A stretch of 64,000 bases of DNA from Hanleya hanleyi (GCA_036873755.1 JAVTVY010037242.1:100031-164030); one strand, 5' to 3'; positions 23,072 to 35,350 are shown, numbered from the stretch's first letter. Numbers and translations: made by a program. The notes: generated by a model from the letters alone, not told the origin.

Positions 23072-23548
23072 CAACGTTGATTATGATGAGCATAATCAGT
23101 CATATATTGTGCTATATTTTGTTACATACTTTTACGTCCCGCGGTGTGCACGTCGTGAATGCCCTTATGGCTGCACTGATAGGTTACTTCCCCAACCCGC
23201 CGATTGACTGGTCTATGCGCGTTAGGGCGTAAGGATAGGGAGTTAAGGCTTTAAGATAAGACGTTGAGATGGGCGTTGAGACGGGCGTTAAGGCGTAGTG
23301 ATATGGCGTTACGGCGTAACAACGATCGTTGACGGGCGTCACTGCATTTCGATGAATTAGTGACAATTCCATGAAATATCTAGAAAATCAGAGCTTCTGA
23401 GCTATTTCACCAGGGCGTTGAAGCGCTAAGCTTGGCGTTGGTGGGCGTTGCTACAAGATGACACCTCGCACGACGCATTCGGATCACGGATGGTCCAGCT
23501 CTACTCCAAACACCTTCCTACCCACGCCTAAAATGCCCATTTGGCTAC

Positions 23549-24797
23549 GGTAAGTTCCTAAGTATTGGCGACCCTAAGTAAATTCGAACACGGGCATTTT
23601 TCGCCAAGTCACGTGACACTGTTTCCTAAGTAATCGAAAACGGCCCATTCGCGAGAAACCGCGGTCCTAACTATTCGAAAAACCCCCATTTATCGCCGTT
23701 GCAAGATTGATAATATTGTGGGCTTATGTAGTTGTGCGATGAAAACAACTTCCAGGTCAACGAGTTTCCTTAGAATTAGTATATCATAAACCTTGCAAAC
23801 TTTTTGAGCACTTTGAACATAACCAATTGTAACAACTAAGTTGATTTTCATTATGTCTCAAACGAAATGTTCCCAATGTTTGAACCGCGATTTTTCATGG
23901 TCATTAAATTGGAATATTGCCGGTTTACGGGGACGTGCGATATTAAACATTGCCGATTGAAGAGAGCATACGTTCGATCGGCAATGATACTGAAAACATA
24001 TTTTTGTACTGTTCAGACAAAAATAATTTAGAAACGTATCATTTCCAACGAACGCGGTGATTCAGAATATTTTACGGCCGTAGAATTCGCGGTGCTGCAC
24101 ATGTTTGCGCCCTTGTATGCAACTTTTCAGGTGCAAGCAAACTGTGATAAATAATTATTCCACCGAACATAAACTGAATAGAGATTTGTTGTCATCTTTC
24201 TTTTCCAGATGGTGATTTATATCGGGTGTAAACTCCCTATTTTGGAGATGCCAAAACAGTGTAAAAGACAACCAGACGCGTAACGTATTACAGACTGCAT
24301 AACGGTGGAAAGACATTCAAATCCGCAATAATGATAACCCGTCAAGTTAACGCTCATTATTGATATTCCGGATGAATTCAAGTCAGTAATTCTTCTTTTT
24401 CTTTTCTCAGATCGCGATTGATATTGAGCATAATAACTCTTGATTTGGAGACAGAATCCGAGAATCGTAACTTACCACAAACAGCATAATGGAGGAAAGC
24501 CATTCAAATGTTCCACCTGTCCGTACATCCCCATCTGTGAATAACGAAATTTGAGATTGTTGTACAGAATTAGCCTATATCAACACATCTCCACCACACA
24601 ATGCTTATATTAGAATAAACTTCAATTTCATGAAATGTATATCTATAAGTATAACCCACTGTAGTTACTGTGAGGTGACAATGTAGTATTCAACTGAGAG
24701 CCAATGAAAAACGAATGACCACTAGCAACTTATGAATAATTTGTATTTATGTTCATTGACGGAAAGCCATTCAATTGCTCCATCTGCTTTCATTAGT
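23549..24797. mobile_element. ~1.25-kb insertion interrupting the right arm of FB-N1
   Basis: The left arm reads continuously through gtaggagaagtagccaaagtgggcat at ~21,340-21,372. The complementary right arm is broken between ..atttggctac (23,548) and tactactcctactgatgacg (~24,790). The inserted DNA is AT-richer, with no recognised protein and no obvious inverted termini. Its head contains a repeated cctaagta..cga motif. The insertion postdates formation of the palindrome. Confidence 0.7.
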
Positions 24798-25618
24798 ACT
24801 ACTCCTACTGATGACGTCACCGATGACGTCACAGATGACATGGATCTTCCTCAAGTCGTGGTCTACACCACGAGCGCTTCAACTTGACATCTCTCACGAC
24901 GCCACGACCACGGATGGTCCCTCCTACACACCCCACGTACCCCCAAAATTGCTGCGTTTTATACTACGGCCAGGCTGCTCATGCGCAGAATGATGAAAAC
25001 GGACTAGACACCAGTCTAATCCGACGCTACCCCAAGAGAACTTCAAAATAAAACCTCATACGGTGAAGCGATCGGATAGGAAGCCATATTAGTCCATCTA
25101 GACCTGTTTGATAAGGGTTTTCCCTAGTTTAGGGTTAAAGTCCGTGTTTCCGAATTTTATATCTTCAAACTCCATCCTAATATAACATGCACCCACCCAT
25201 GACATGATCGATCTGGAAGAGCGCTTCACTTTGATACCTCCCGCGGCCCATTTGGACCAATAGTGACCCACCTCGACCCCAAAAAGTCCATCACCATGCC
25301 CCTTTTTAGTGCACATGCGCGGAATGACGCCAGTTTCACGTCACACCCATCCAGTCGGATGCTTCCTCACGAGAGCTTCGCGATGACACCCCAATCGATC
25401 CGATCGGACCATTATGGGCCAATCCAGTCCCCAAAACGTCCACCTCGATCTGCCTGCTCCGTGCGCATGCGCAATGCGAACTTTTCAACAGATTTCAACT
25501 AATAGCTTCGGGACCCCTGTATCGTGTTCTACGTGGCGAGACGAGAAAAACAAGGGGCCACACCCTATACCGCAAATGTCGATGCGTAGGTTTCCCAAAC
25601 ATTGTTCACTGCGCCAGT

Positions 25619-25900
25619 AATCAAACACATTTTTTCTCAGGACAGTTGGTGTCAAATCCAAATATGCATGAAATAAAAATAAAACAAAAAACAAATTATT
25701 TTCTGCAAAAGAGAAGTTATCGTTAGTTTTCATTGAAGACAGCAAGGCATCAGGATGTTCCTAATGGAAATGCTGGAGATGATGTTAGATTTAAAACTTG
25801 ATACGAAGACCACTGAATCATCAAAATGATTTATGGCCTGATTGAATTTAAGAGTAAAATTGATCAACTAATGAGGACGGCTACCTCTGCTCTGTTAAGC
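25619..25900. other. No gene; diverged Penelope-like tail scrap at ~25,690-25,760
   Basis: aaaagagaagttatcgttagttttcattgaagac and caaggcatcaggatgttcct resemble the agagaagcggtcaacagttttca..caagacatcatgatgttcc region of the PLE 3' end, with many substitutions. Confidence 0.4.
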
Positions 25901-25904
25901 GCCA

Positions 25905-27366
25905 TCAGTGACTGCGTTGATCAGGTGACAATTGATGGCACCTAGTGACCGGTCGTCAGTGAACATCAGTGAATGCCCATCCTTTCCCGGTTAGCATCTG
26001 CATTCTAATAAAATAGAAAGACAATTTGGTATGATGTTTAAACCTGTCTTCCCTTATGAATCAAGTTGCGTATATGGAAATCAGTTTTGAGAGATTGAAT
26101 AATTCTAAAATTAATAAATTTGATGTAAATTCAAAACCCACTTATTCCTTTCAATTATTTTTTATACTAATACTTTCAGGTCAAACGAATCTTGAAAGTT
26201 ACTTTTTGCGAACATCTTCATGAGAAACCTGGAGATTGTGAAAAACTTGTTGTGATGATTTTTCTGGAATGAACTTTCCAAAGAAATATAAAATGATAGA
26301 ATTGTAAAACCTGTACACTGAATTTTTTTGTCTTTGATATTACCTAATGCGTACATTAGTTCTCTATTTTAGTTTTGCGCCATCTAATACTTGCCGTATG
26401 ATAGAGATGAATGGTGTTGGCGATATCAACCAGAAGCCGCAGTCTGACGACCAACCGGTACCAGTCCTCAACGACATGCTGAAAATGGGTTATCTGGGCC
26501 AACCAGCTTGTAACCTTGGACGATTGGGTCAATCTACTAACCAATATGCTGAAGATGATTATTTTGTAGAATGGGATCTATTAACTAACCAGTTACCGGG
26601 TATAGTAAGAGAATTTTCACAATGATAATTTATTATTAATCTTGACATATGTGTAGCTTTTATTAATAATTTTAACACATATGAACCCGATAACTATAAA
26701 TAGGGTTCAACAATACATTTTTACCAAGGTAAAACAGTACATCGTCCTCAGTGCTCATTTGTTATGTTCTGTTAATCTTTTAATGAATGACGTCCATACG
26801 TCGAGCATTGGGACTGTAAATATAGTACACGACTGTTATATCTTCCCAGAATATTTCCAGGAATGATCACTTGATATTTGATTATCAAGCTTGGTATTAG
26901 AACAGTCTGTACCAGGAAATGTTGGCAGGAGTGACCACATACTTCTAACAGTACATGGTCCCACAACTACATCAAGCTATTCAGTAGATTTTCTGGATTT
27001 AATTTACGCTCGCTTTTCCCATTTTAGTGGAGCCTACAAAACATGGATGGCAACAAGAGGAAAGAAAAAGAGCTCAATTGGCCCCAAGACCTCTCAGCTG
27101 TTCTGATTCAGATGCAAGAGTGGTTTAACTAAAGGGAAGTTTCTATATAGTTGTTTAGTATACACATGCACTTCAACTCAAAGGTTAATTTACACGGAGT
27201 TCTGGCTCATCACCAGATTCATGTGGTGTAGATATACACTTGTATACATGAAAGGAATCAATATTATTCTTCACAGGATTGCTGTAAAAAATAAGTCGAA
27301 GATTAACAAAAAAAACCATTCCGAGCGGTAATAAACTGACCAATCAGAGGCCACTGTAGTCACTGG
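25905..27366. repeat. Segmental duplication, copy 1 (~1.4 kb)
   Basis: It aligns by eye with 28,735-30,137 from the gttgatcaggtgacaattgatggcac block, through aattaataaatttgatgtaa, gatagagatgaatggtgttgg and tggcaacaagaggaaagaaa, to ggccactgtagtcactgg. A shorter third copy is at 32,200-32,985. It contains a frame at 26,347-26,625 with a peptide NGVGDINQKPQSDD..LGQPAxxLGRLGQSTNQYAED that is partly shared by copy 3, but copy 2 has lost the frame. No known domain. Confidence 0.8.
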
Positions 27367-28734
27367 TTACATCAAATATTTGACCAAAATGACGCTTTCA
27401 TGTCTGTTTGATTGCTGATACTTTGTTCAAATGAAGAAGTGATTGAGAATATATATCCTATAAAAACATGTTATTCATAAGTTGGTCCAATTCAGGTTTA
27501 CATGATGTTTACTAGGTAGCACTATTGAGAAACTGTCATATATTATGAGAATATAATGGCTTTAACGCGGTCGAAGCACTGTTTGAAATCAATATAAGTT
27601 TAAGTCCAATGGCTGATGCAAAAAAATGTCTTTATGTTTGTGGAAAACACAAGAATCTTCAAAAGTCTAAGTCTTTCCCCAATTTTCAGGTGGCATGTTC
27701 CACACACTACAAGTGTTTTGGACCTAGGATGTACACTGAATGTAGATTTCGAATCAACATTTGAAAGCAAATTAAAAATGGTCAGACTTGATTTACTTTC
27801 TAATGAACAAAATCAGTCATCTCTTTTTTCGCAATAATCTGGGTTTCAGAATTGCCACAACGCCCTTTAAAGAAAGATAATCTTTATATCCAATATGTAT
27901 GGCCATAATGCATCATGGGGTCATTGTTGAGTTTAGTGCTCTCTCCAAATAGGGGGACAAATAGAGATAAGGTATAGATGTAAGGGGACATTAGGGTGAG
28001 CTTTATAGTTAGCATAGTGCCTAGATTTTGAATTCGACAGCCATCAGAAGGATTAGGCTTAGGGTTTATTTTGTAGATATTTAGCTTAGGTTCTTATCTG
28101 GTTAGGAGTTGTGCTCAAAACCCAACAATGACCTAATAAGGTAATAACAAAAAACAAACCTTTCTGTAATGTGATCATTTTATTGTGGGTCGTGCATGGT
28201 AACATTTTCTTGATTGACAATTCAGTCCATGATGGTATTGAGGATTGATACCAAACTAATAGTTGTGGCAAGTTCGAGAACTACGAGATTGCAATAAACC
28301 TAAACAAATGACCTGGCCGTCCAGATGATGAAAACAGAAGACAAATACATTTGTCACCATCCACTGTGCATCAAATTGATGTCCCGTCTTGCCGAGCAAT
28401 ACTCCGTGATGCTTGGATTATGATTGTCCTTTCTTTCTGTCAGATCCGGTATTCATTATTTAGCCGTCGTCCACAAAATGGCTTTTTTTCGCTGGACACT
28501 TGGCATCAGATCCAAATACAGTAAATTCCAAGTGATTCACCATCGACATTCATCTAAACAATTAGCCAATTTTTGCTCTGCCATGATTTTCTCTGGCATG
28601 ATAAAACAAAATCCTACTCATGGAACAAAAAATTTGAACACACCCCTTTTCATCGTGAGTTCCTGTCGCGACGAACACCAGATCGGAGAATACAAATCCC
28701 GTGAAAGTGCAGACGGTGTTTAGATTGATATAAG
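27367..28734. other. No recognised gene; weak PLE tail scrap near 28,440
   Basis: cattatttagccgtcgtccac at ~28,453 recalls the PLE 3' terminus. Remaining short frames have no domains. This is the spacer between segmental copies 1 and 2. Confidence 0.4.
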
Positions 28735-30137
28735 TGACAGTGACAGCGTTGATCAAGTGACAGTTGATGGCACCAGTGACCAGTCGTCGGTGAACAGCAG
28801 TAAATACCCATCCTTTCCCTGTTAACATCTGCATTTTAATGGTATAGAAAGTCAACTTGGTATGACGTTTAATCCCACGAAGCCAGTTGCGTATATGAAA
28901 TTCATTTTTGAGAGAAAGAATAATTCCAAAATTAATAAATTTGATGTAAATTCAAAACCCAATTATTCCTTTCAGTTATCTTTTATACTAATTATTTGAG
29001 GACAAACGAATCTTGACACTTTATGTTTGCTGACTTGTGAAAAGCTATGATGAAGTTTTTGGAATGAGCTTTCGAAAGAAATATAAAGTGATGACATTTT
29101 TAAACCAAAACATTGCAATTTTTCTTTGATATTTTCCGATATGTAGATCAGTTATGTATTTTAGATTTGTAATCTAATACTGGCGGTAAGATAGAGATGA
29201 ATGGTGTTGGCCATATCAACCGGAAGCCGAAGTCTGTCGTCCAACCGGTACCAGTCCAACCTCAACGAAGTGCTGAAAATGAATTATCTGGGCCAACCAG
29301 CTGGTAACATTGGACGTTTGGGTATATCTGCTAACCATTATGCCGAAGATGAAAGTCAGATGGTTATGGGATGCACCAGCCAATGGTTACCTTGTAGAAT
29401 GGGATCTAGTAACTAACCAGTACCAGGAAAAGTAAAGAGCATTTTCACAATGATAGTTTATTATTAATCTTGGCATATATGTAGCTTATTAATAATCTTA
29501 ACTCATATGGACCCGATAACTAAAATTACGGCTCAACAATACATTTTTACCAAGTTAAAACACTGCATCGTCCTCAGTGCTCATCTGTTATGTTCTGTTA
29601 AAATTTTAATGAATAACGTCCACACGTCTAGCATTAGTACTGTAAATGTGATACACGACTGTTATATCTTCCCATAATATTTCCAGGAATGGTCCTGCTC
29701 TAATGTTTGATTCTCAAGCTTAAAAAATGAACAGTCGGTACCAGAAAATGTTGGCCGGGGTGACAATATACTTCTAACAGTACATGGTCACACAACTACA
29801 TCAAGCTATTCAGTAGATTTAATTTACGTTTGCTTTTCCATTTTAGTGGAGCCTACAAAACATGGATGGCAACAAGAGGAAAGAAAAAGAGCTCAATGAA
29901 CACCAAGACATCTCAGCTGTTCTGATTCAGATGCAAGAGTGGTTTAACTAAAGGGGAAGTTTCTATATAGTTGTTCATTATACACCAGATTCATGTGTGG
30001 TGTAGGTATACATTTGTACATATGAAAGGAATCAATATTACTCTTCACAGGATTGCTGTAAAATATAATTCGAAGATTAACACAAAAAACAATCCGAGGG
30101 GTAATAAACTGACTAATCACAGGCCACTGTAGTCACT
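28735..30137. repeat. Segmental duplication, copy 2
   Basis: Diverged copy of 25,905-27,366 in the same orientation, with indels that break the shared frame. Its right end, ggccactgtagtcactg, passes directly into the 26-bp minisatellite, so the array began at or near the copy boundary. Confidence 0.8.
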
Positions 30138-31535
30138 GATGTATCGGTGGTATCCAAGGTAATGATGTATCGGTGGTATCCAAGGTAATGATGTATCGGT
30201 GGTATCCAAGGTAATGATCTATCGGTGGTATCCATGGTAATGATGTATCGGTGGTATCCAAGGTAATGATCTATCGGTGGTATCCATGGTAATGATGTAT
30301 CGGTGGTATCCATGGTAATGATGTATCGGTGGTATCCATGGTAATGATTTATCGGTGGTATCCATGGTAATGATGTATCGGTTGTATCCATGGTAATGAT
30401 GTATCGGTGGTATCCATGGTAATGATGTATCGGTGGTATCCATGGTAATGATGTATCGGTGGCAGCCATGGTAATGATGTATCGGTGGCAGCCATGGTAA
30501 TGATGTATCGGTGGTATCCGAGGTAATGATGTATCGATGGTATCCGAGGTAATGATGTATCGGTGGTATCCGAGGTAATGATGTATCGGTGGTATCCGAG
30601 GTAATGATGTATCGGTGGTATCCCAAGGTAATGATGTATCGGTGGTATCCAAGGTAATGATGTATCGGTGGTATCCATGGTAATGATGTATCGGTGATAT
30701 CCAAGGTAATGATGTATCGGTGGTATCCAAGGTAATGATGTATCGGCGGTATCCAAGGTAATGATGTATCGGTGGTATCCAAGGTAATGATGTATCGGTG
30801 GTATCCAAGGTAATGATGTATCGGCGGTATCCAAGGTAATGATGTATCGGTGGTATCCAAGGTAATGATGTATCGGTGGTATCCAAGGTAATGATGTATC
30901 GGTGGTATCCATGGTAATGATGTATTAGTGATATCCAAGGTAATGATGTATCGGTGATATCCAAGGTGATGATGTATCGGTGGTATCCAAGGTAATGATG
31001 TATTGGTGATATCCAAGGTAATGATGTATCGGTGGTATCCAAGGTGATGATGTATCGGTGGTATCCAAGGTGATGTATCGGTGGTATCCATGGTAATGAT
31101 GTATCGGTCGTATCCATGGTAATGATGTATCGGTGGTATCCGAATGATGTATCGGTGGTGTCCAAGGTAATGATGTATCGATGGTGTCCAAGGTGATGAT
31201 GTATCGGTGGTGTCCAAGGTAATGATGTATCGGTGGTATCCAAGGTAATGATGTATCGGCGGTGACCAAGGTAATGATGTATCGGTGGTATCCAAGGTAT
31301 TGATGTATCGGTGGTATCCAAGGTAATGATGTATCGGTGGTATCCAAGGTAATGATGTATCCGTGGTATCCAAGGTAATGGTGTATCGGTCGTATCCAAG
31401 GTAATGATGTATCGGTGGTATCCAAGGTAATGATGTATCGGTGGTATCCGAGGTAATGATGTATCGGTGGTATCCGAGGTAATGATGTATCGGTGGTATC
31501 CGAGGTAATGATGTATCGGTGGTATCCAAGGTAAT
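30137..31535. repeat. 26-bp minisatellite, about 54 copies
   Basis: The unit is AATGATGTATCGGTGGTATC plus C(A/T/G)(A/T)GGT-type ends, 26 bp, over ~1.4 kb. Variants cluster in blocks: mostly ccatgg at 30,225-30,500, ccgagg at 30,505-30,600 and 31,445-31,505, and ccaagg elsewhere, as expected from local unequal exchange or replication slippage. Because the unit is not a multiple of three and lacks stops on the minus strand, all three minus frames stay open over long distances (up to 552 codons) and encode the same 26-residue cycle out of phase. Scattered 1-4-bp indels shift frame freely, so I treat it as non-coding. Confidence 0.95.
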
Positions 31536-31539
31536 GGGG

Positions 31540-31885
31540 TTAATGCTCTAGAAGCTGAACTGTTCCATCTAGACATTAAATTTGGTATACAGCATTGACG
31601 TGTGGCAGAGCGCAAGCCTATTGAAATTGGATACATTTTGATTGTATTTGTGGTTTCCATGGCAACAAGACGGAAAATATCCATGTAACGACGTTGACGC
31701 TCTACAACCCGGACCATTGCAGCTGGAGATTTCAAGTTTGGTATGCAACATTGCTGTGTGAAAGACCACATGCCTATTCAAATTGGATACATTTTGATGG
31801 GTTTTTTTGTGGTTCCCATGGCAACTAAATGGAAAATATCCATATAATTATGTTGATGCTCTAGAAGCCGAACTGTTGCAGCTGG
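31540..31885. repeat. ~155-bp tandem repeat, ~2.2 copies, next to the minisatellite
   Basis: ttaatgctctagaagctgaa (31,541), ttgacgctctacaacccgga (~31,695) and ttgatgctctagaagccgaa (~31,852) start successive units. Units share gcctatt..aattggatacat, tggcaac..ggaaaatatccat and related blocks. Confidence 0.8.
31653..31825. promoter_or_regulatory. Two RFX X-box-type palindromes
   Basis: GTTTCCATGGCAAC at 31,653-31,666 and GTTCCCATGGCAAC at 31,812-31,825 fit the general X-box pattern GTHNYYATRRNAAC bound by RFX factors (established knowledge). One lies in each ~155-bp unit. Without transcription evidence this is only a sequence match. Confidence 0.4.
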
Positions 31886-32199
31886 TTCAGATTATTATTA
31901 GGGTTCAAAACCGGAATGGCTTGAAGCCTTTTGTTTTTGTTCAGAATAGTTTTGTTCTTCTGCCATATTTTTCGCACGTGATATGTCAAATTATTTGTTA
32001 TAGTCCTCCAATGCATCCAACATCTTGCACTAAATTTATCATATTTTAATCTTTTACAAGCCACTGCTAAAGCATCTTCTGCATTCAACCAAATCTTTCA
32101 GGCTTTTTCATATGCATTTTTCATACATTGTCTACCAATATACACTGACTAAAACTGTCTGACTGAGAGGCTGTTGCACCTTTTAGGTGCTGCCTCATG
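31886..32199. other. Nothing recognised
   Basis: AT-rich spacer. Overlapping frames on both strands have no recognisable content. Confidence 0.4.
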
Positions 32200-32985
32200 T
32201 TATCTTTGATATTTCCTAATGTGTACATTAGTTTTCTATTTTAGTTTTCCGTCATCTAATACTTGCCATATGATAGAGATGAATGGTGTTGGCGATATCA
32301 ACCAGAAGCCGCAGTCTGACGACCAACAGATACACCAGTCCAACCTCAACGACATGCTGAAAATTAAGTATCTGGGCCAACCAGCTGGTAAACTTGGACG
32401 ATTGGGTCAATCTACTAACCAATATGCTGAAGATGTACCTCAGATGATGATGGGATGGACCAATCATTGGTTATCTTGTAGAATGGGATCTAGTAACTAA
32501 CCAGTTGCCAGGTATAGTAAGGGAATTTTCAGAATGATAGTTTACTATTAATCTTGACATATATGTAGCTTATTAGTAATCTTAACACATATCGACCGGA
32601 TAACTATAAATACGGTTCAACAATACATTTTTACCAAGTTAAAACAGTACATCGTCCTCGGTGCTCATCTGATATGTTCAGTTAAACTTTTAATGAATTA
32701 CGTCCATACGTCGAGCATTGAGACTGTAAATATAATACACGACTGTTCTATCTTTCTATAATATTTCCAGGAATGCTCTAATATTTGATTATCAAGCTTG
32801 GTATTTGAACAGTCGGTACCAAGAAATGTTGGCCGGAGTGACCATATACTTCTAACAGTACATAGTCACACAACTACATCAAGCTATTCAGTAGATTTTC
32901 TGAATTTAATTTACGTTCGCTTTTCCCATTTTAGTGGAGCCTAGAAAACATGGATCGCAACAAGAGGAAAGAAAAAGAGCTCAAT
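32200..32985. repeat. Segmental duplication, copy 3 (partial)
   Basis: Matches 26,335-27,080 and 29,150-29,900 in order (gatagagatgaatggtgttgg .. tggatcgcaacaagaggaaa), then diverges after aaaaagagctcaatg. The frame at 32,219-32,500 conserves most of the copy-1 peptide and ends with a ..WLSCRMGSSN tail similar to copy 2. Confidence 0.8.
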
Positions 32986-32987
32986 GG

Positions 32988-34540
32988 GATAGTTATAAAT
33001 ATAGCTTGGAATATAGGGATGGGATATTTCAAGTTTTTGACTTGCACGAACCTTATTGTCCAGTTAGTTGTGGTGTTTTTCAGCAAACAAAAGAACCATT
33101 GTGTAAATCTTGTATGTTAATTCTGATAATAGTAACTTATGCAAGACTTTGTTTGTGTTTGCTGTTACCAAAGATCGATTGACGATAATGAATTTTGCAT
33201 TGCAGGACTTTGCTGATACGAGGACAAATCTGAGGTCTGTCAACTAACACTGCCACGACGATATGCTGAAGATGAATTTATGACAGCCAACCAACCACGC
33301 ACTAGGGCAATGCTGAAATGTATCAACTAACCAGTATGATGACCTATGCGAAAGATGAATGTTTGGCAGCCAACCAACCACAACAGAGGACAATGATGAC
33401 CTCTATCAACTAACCAGTATCGTGACATGTGCTGAAGATGAATGTTTGACACCCAACCAACCATAACCTAGGACAATGATGACATATATTAACTAACCAA
33501 ATCTATGCTGAAAATGAACCACGAGAGCCAACCATCTTTAACATAGGACAATGCCGTGAAATATATATGCTGAAGATGGATTGTGACAGCCAACCCGGTG
33601 TAACATAGGACAAAGATGACATCCGTCAACAAACCATTATGATGACCTCTATGCTGAAGATCAATTGTGACAGCCAACCATCCATAACCTAGAACAACGA
33701 TACTTCTATCAACTATCCAGTATGATGACCTATATGCTGAAGATGAATTGTCAGACAAACATCCAAAACATAAGGCAACGATGATATCTATCAGTTAACC
33801 AGTAGGATGACTTATATTTTGAAGATGAATTGTGAAAGCCAACCATCTATAATCTAGGACAATGATGACGTCTATCAACTAACCAGTGCCGTCACCATTT
33901 TGCTGAAAATGAGTTTGGACCAACCAACTGGTAACCTTGGATGTGTGTGCTATCTACTAACCGATATACTGAAGATGAACCTCAGATGATGATAGGATGT
34001 ACCAACCAATGGCTATATTGTACAATATAATCTAGCAACTAACCAGTACCGGGAACCATGTATAGTAAAGGGCAATATCACAATGAAAGTGTATTTTTAA
34101 TCTTGACAAGTATGTATGCGATAATTATAAATATAGCTTGGAAGAGAGAGATGGGATATTTCAATTTTCTGACTTGCACCAACCTTGTAGTCCAGTTATT
34201 TGTTGTGTTTCCCAGCAAACAAAAGGATCATTGTGTAAATTTTGTATGTCAATTCTGATAATAGTAACACATTCAAGACTTCGTGTTCACTGTTTCAAAG
34301 AGCGATTGATAATGATGAACTTTACATTGCAGGACTTTGCTGATTCGAGGACACTGGTGAGGTCAGTCAGCTAACATAAACTAGGATAATGATGACGTCT
34401 ATCAACTAACCAGTGTCTTGACCTATATGCTGAAGACGAATAGTGACAGCCAATCATCTATAACCTAGGACAATGATAACATCTATCAGCTAACCAGTGG
34501 CTTGGCCTATATGCTGAATTGTTGACCAATCAATCACTTA
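32988..34540. repeat. Composite duplication: ~250-bp module twice, each followed by an ~88-bp degenerate array
   Basis: The module gttataaatatagcttggaa .. taatagtaac recurs at 32,990-33,240 and 34,118-34,370. After each copy runs a degenerate tandem repeat of about 85-95 bp: gctgaagatgaattgtgaca, gccaaccatc.ataacctagga, caatgatgac.tctatcaact and aaccagtatgatgacctata. About seven to eight units lie at 33,250-33,910 and two at 34,375-34,540. Between them (33,900-34,070) is another scrap of the segmental-duplication unit. A hydrophobic frame (MGYFKFLTCTNLIVQLVVVF) lies in both 250-bp modules, but base changes fall on all codon positions, so it is not called as an exon. Confidence 0.75.
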
Positions 34541-35350
34541 GCCTTTAGGACCAATGAGGCCTATTAATTAGTCAGTAACAGTCGAACAAATAATTAACAT
34601 AACGAAAGGAATTATGATCCAATCATCTACATGTAGGTGAACTGAGCCAAGGAAGAGTGAACACTTTACTTATACACAGGCAAGCCGCTACAAATCATTA
34701 CCTCTTCGTAACTGGTTGGTTACTGTTAGGTGGAGTACTGATTGGTACTGGCTTGAAAGGTCCTCTTGCAGAACCGTCTGATCTGTACCAACCAGTTACT
34801 ACGTATTATCCACTGGTTGGCTACCATACAGTTAAATGTACTATCAGTTACCGCTATATTTCCAAACCAATTTTTCACACTTGGTTACATATTGGTAACA
34901 ATGCAGTAACGCATCAGTATACCTTGATTGGTTACTGCTCAGTTACTGAATGGCTACCAATCCATTTCTATTTACCTACAATACATCTTGATGACCGCAT
35001 GGTTGTGGTAGGAAAGGTCTCCTTTGGTACCGTTCAGTTGTCAAGTTGGTTACCTATCAGCAAAGAGTGGACATTACCAAATGGTCACCAATCAGTTACG
35101 ATACATTTCAGTTATAGAATAGCCTATTGGTTACAAATCATTAACTGACCAGCAGCCTTCAAGTCGGAACTGTACAGTGCTGCAAATTCGGGATCGTGGT
35201 TGCTACCAATCGGTTAAAATCAGTTACTGTCATTTACTGCCACGTGGTAACTGATCGGTAACTACACAGTACTGTTCAGCCAGGACTTCACGGTACCAAG
35301 CTTAACATTTCCGTGCAGTACCAATTGGTTACCTAGAGGTTACCAATATG
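34541..35350. repeat. GTTAC / GTAAC-rich degenerate repeat tract
   Basis: ggttac, cagttac, ggtaac and ccaatcagttac recur every 10-25 bp in both orientations between ~34,670 and 35,350. A 163-codon frame (34,657-35,148 plus) spans it with a hydrophobic N-terminus, but no known domain and strongly motif-driven composition. I consider it non-coding unless expression is shown. Confidence 0.6.

Larger units (their letters stand above)
19955..25618. mobile_element. Giant fold-back element FB-N1 (~5.7-kb palindrome)
   Basis: The left arm (19,955 to ~22,362) and the right arm (~22,528 to 25,618) are inverted copies with matching order: gcgcagtg..acaatgtt / aacattgttcactgcgc; acgtagaacacgat / atcgtgttctacgt; gcattgcgcatgcgcac / gtgcgcatgcgcaatgc; the tRNA-Leu pair; and gggaagtaatccagtt / aactggattacttccc. 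A ~165-bp centre holds a GTGGTGGTAGTAATGAT repeat. The right arm carries a ~1.25-kb insertion (23,549-24,797) and has one copy of a module that the left arm has four times. Clear terminal repeats or a target duplication are not visible at these boundaries, unlike FB-N2. Modules are shared with FB-N2. It could be a transposon or a palindromic duplication of host DNA. Confidence 0.85.

Noticed and set aside
30113..31771. 552-, 436- and 187-codon minus-strand frames as repeat-protein genes
   Set aside because: All come from a 26-bp minisatellite open in three frames. Indels of 1-4 bp change frame freely, and no initiation or splice context is seen.
32990..34370. Hydrophobic MGYFKFLTCTNL.. frame in two 250-bp modules as an AIG1-like exon
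   Set aside because: Only a loose resemblance. Substitutions between the two copies fall on all codon positions and the splice context is unclear.
34657..35148. 163-codon frame with hydrophobic N-terminus
   Set aside because: Spans a GTTAC-rich degenerate repeat. Composition is explained by the repeat, and there is no recognised domain.
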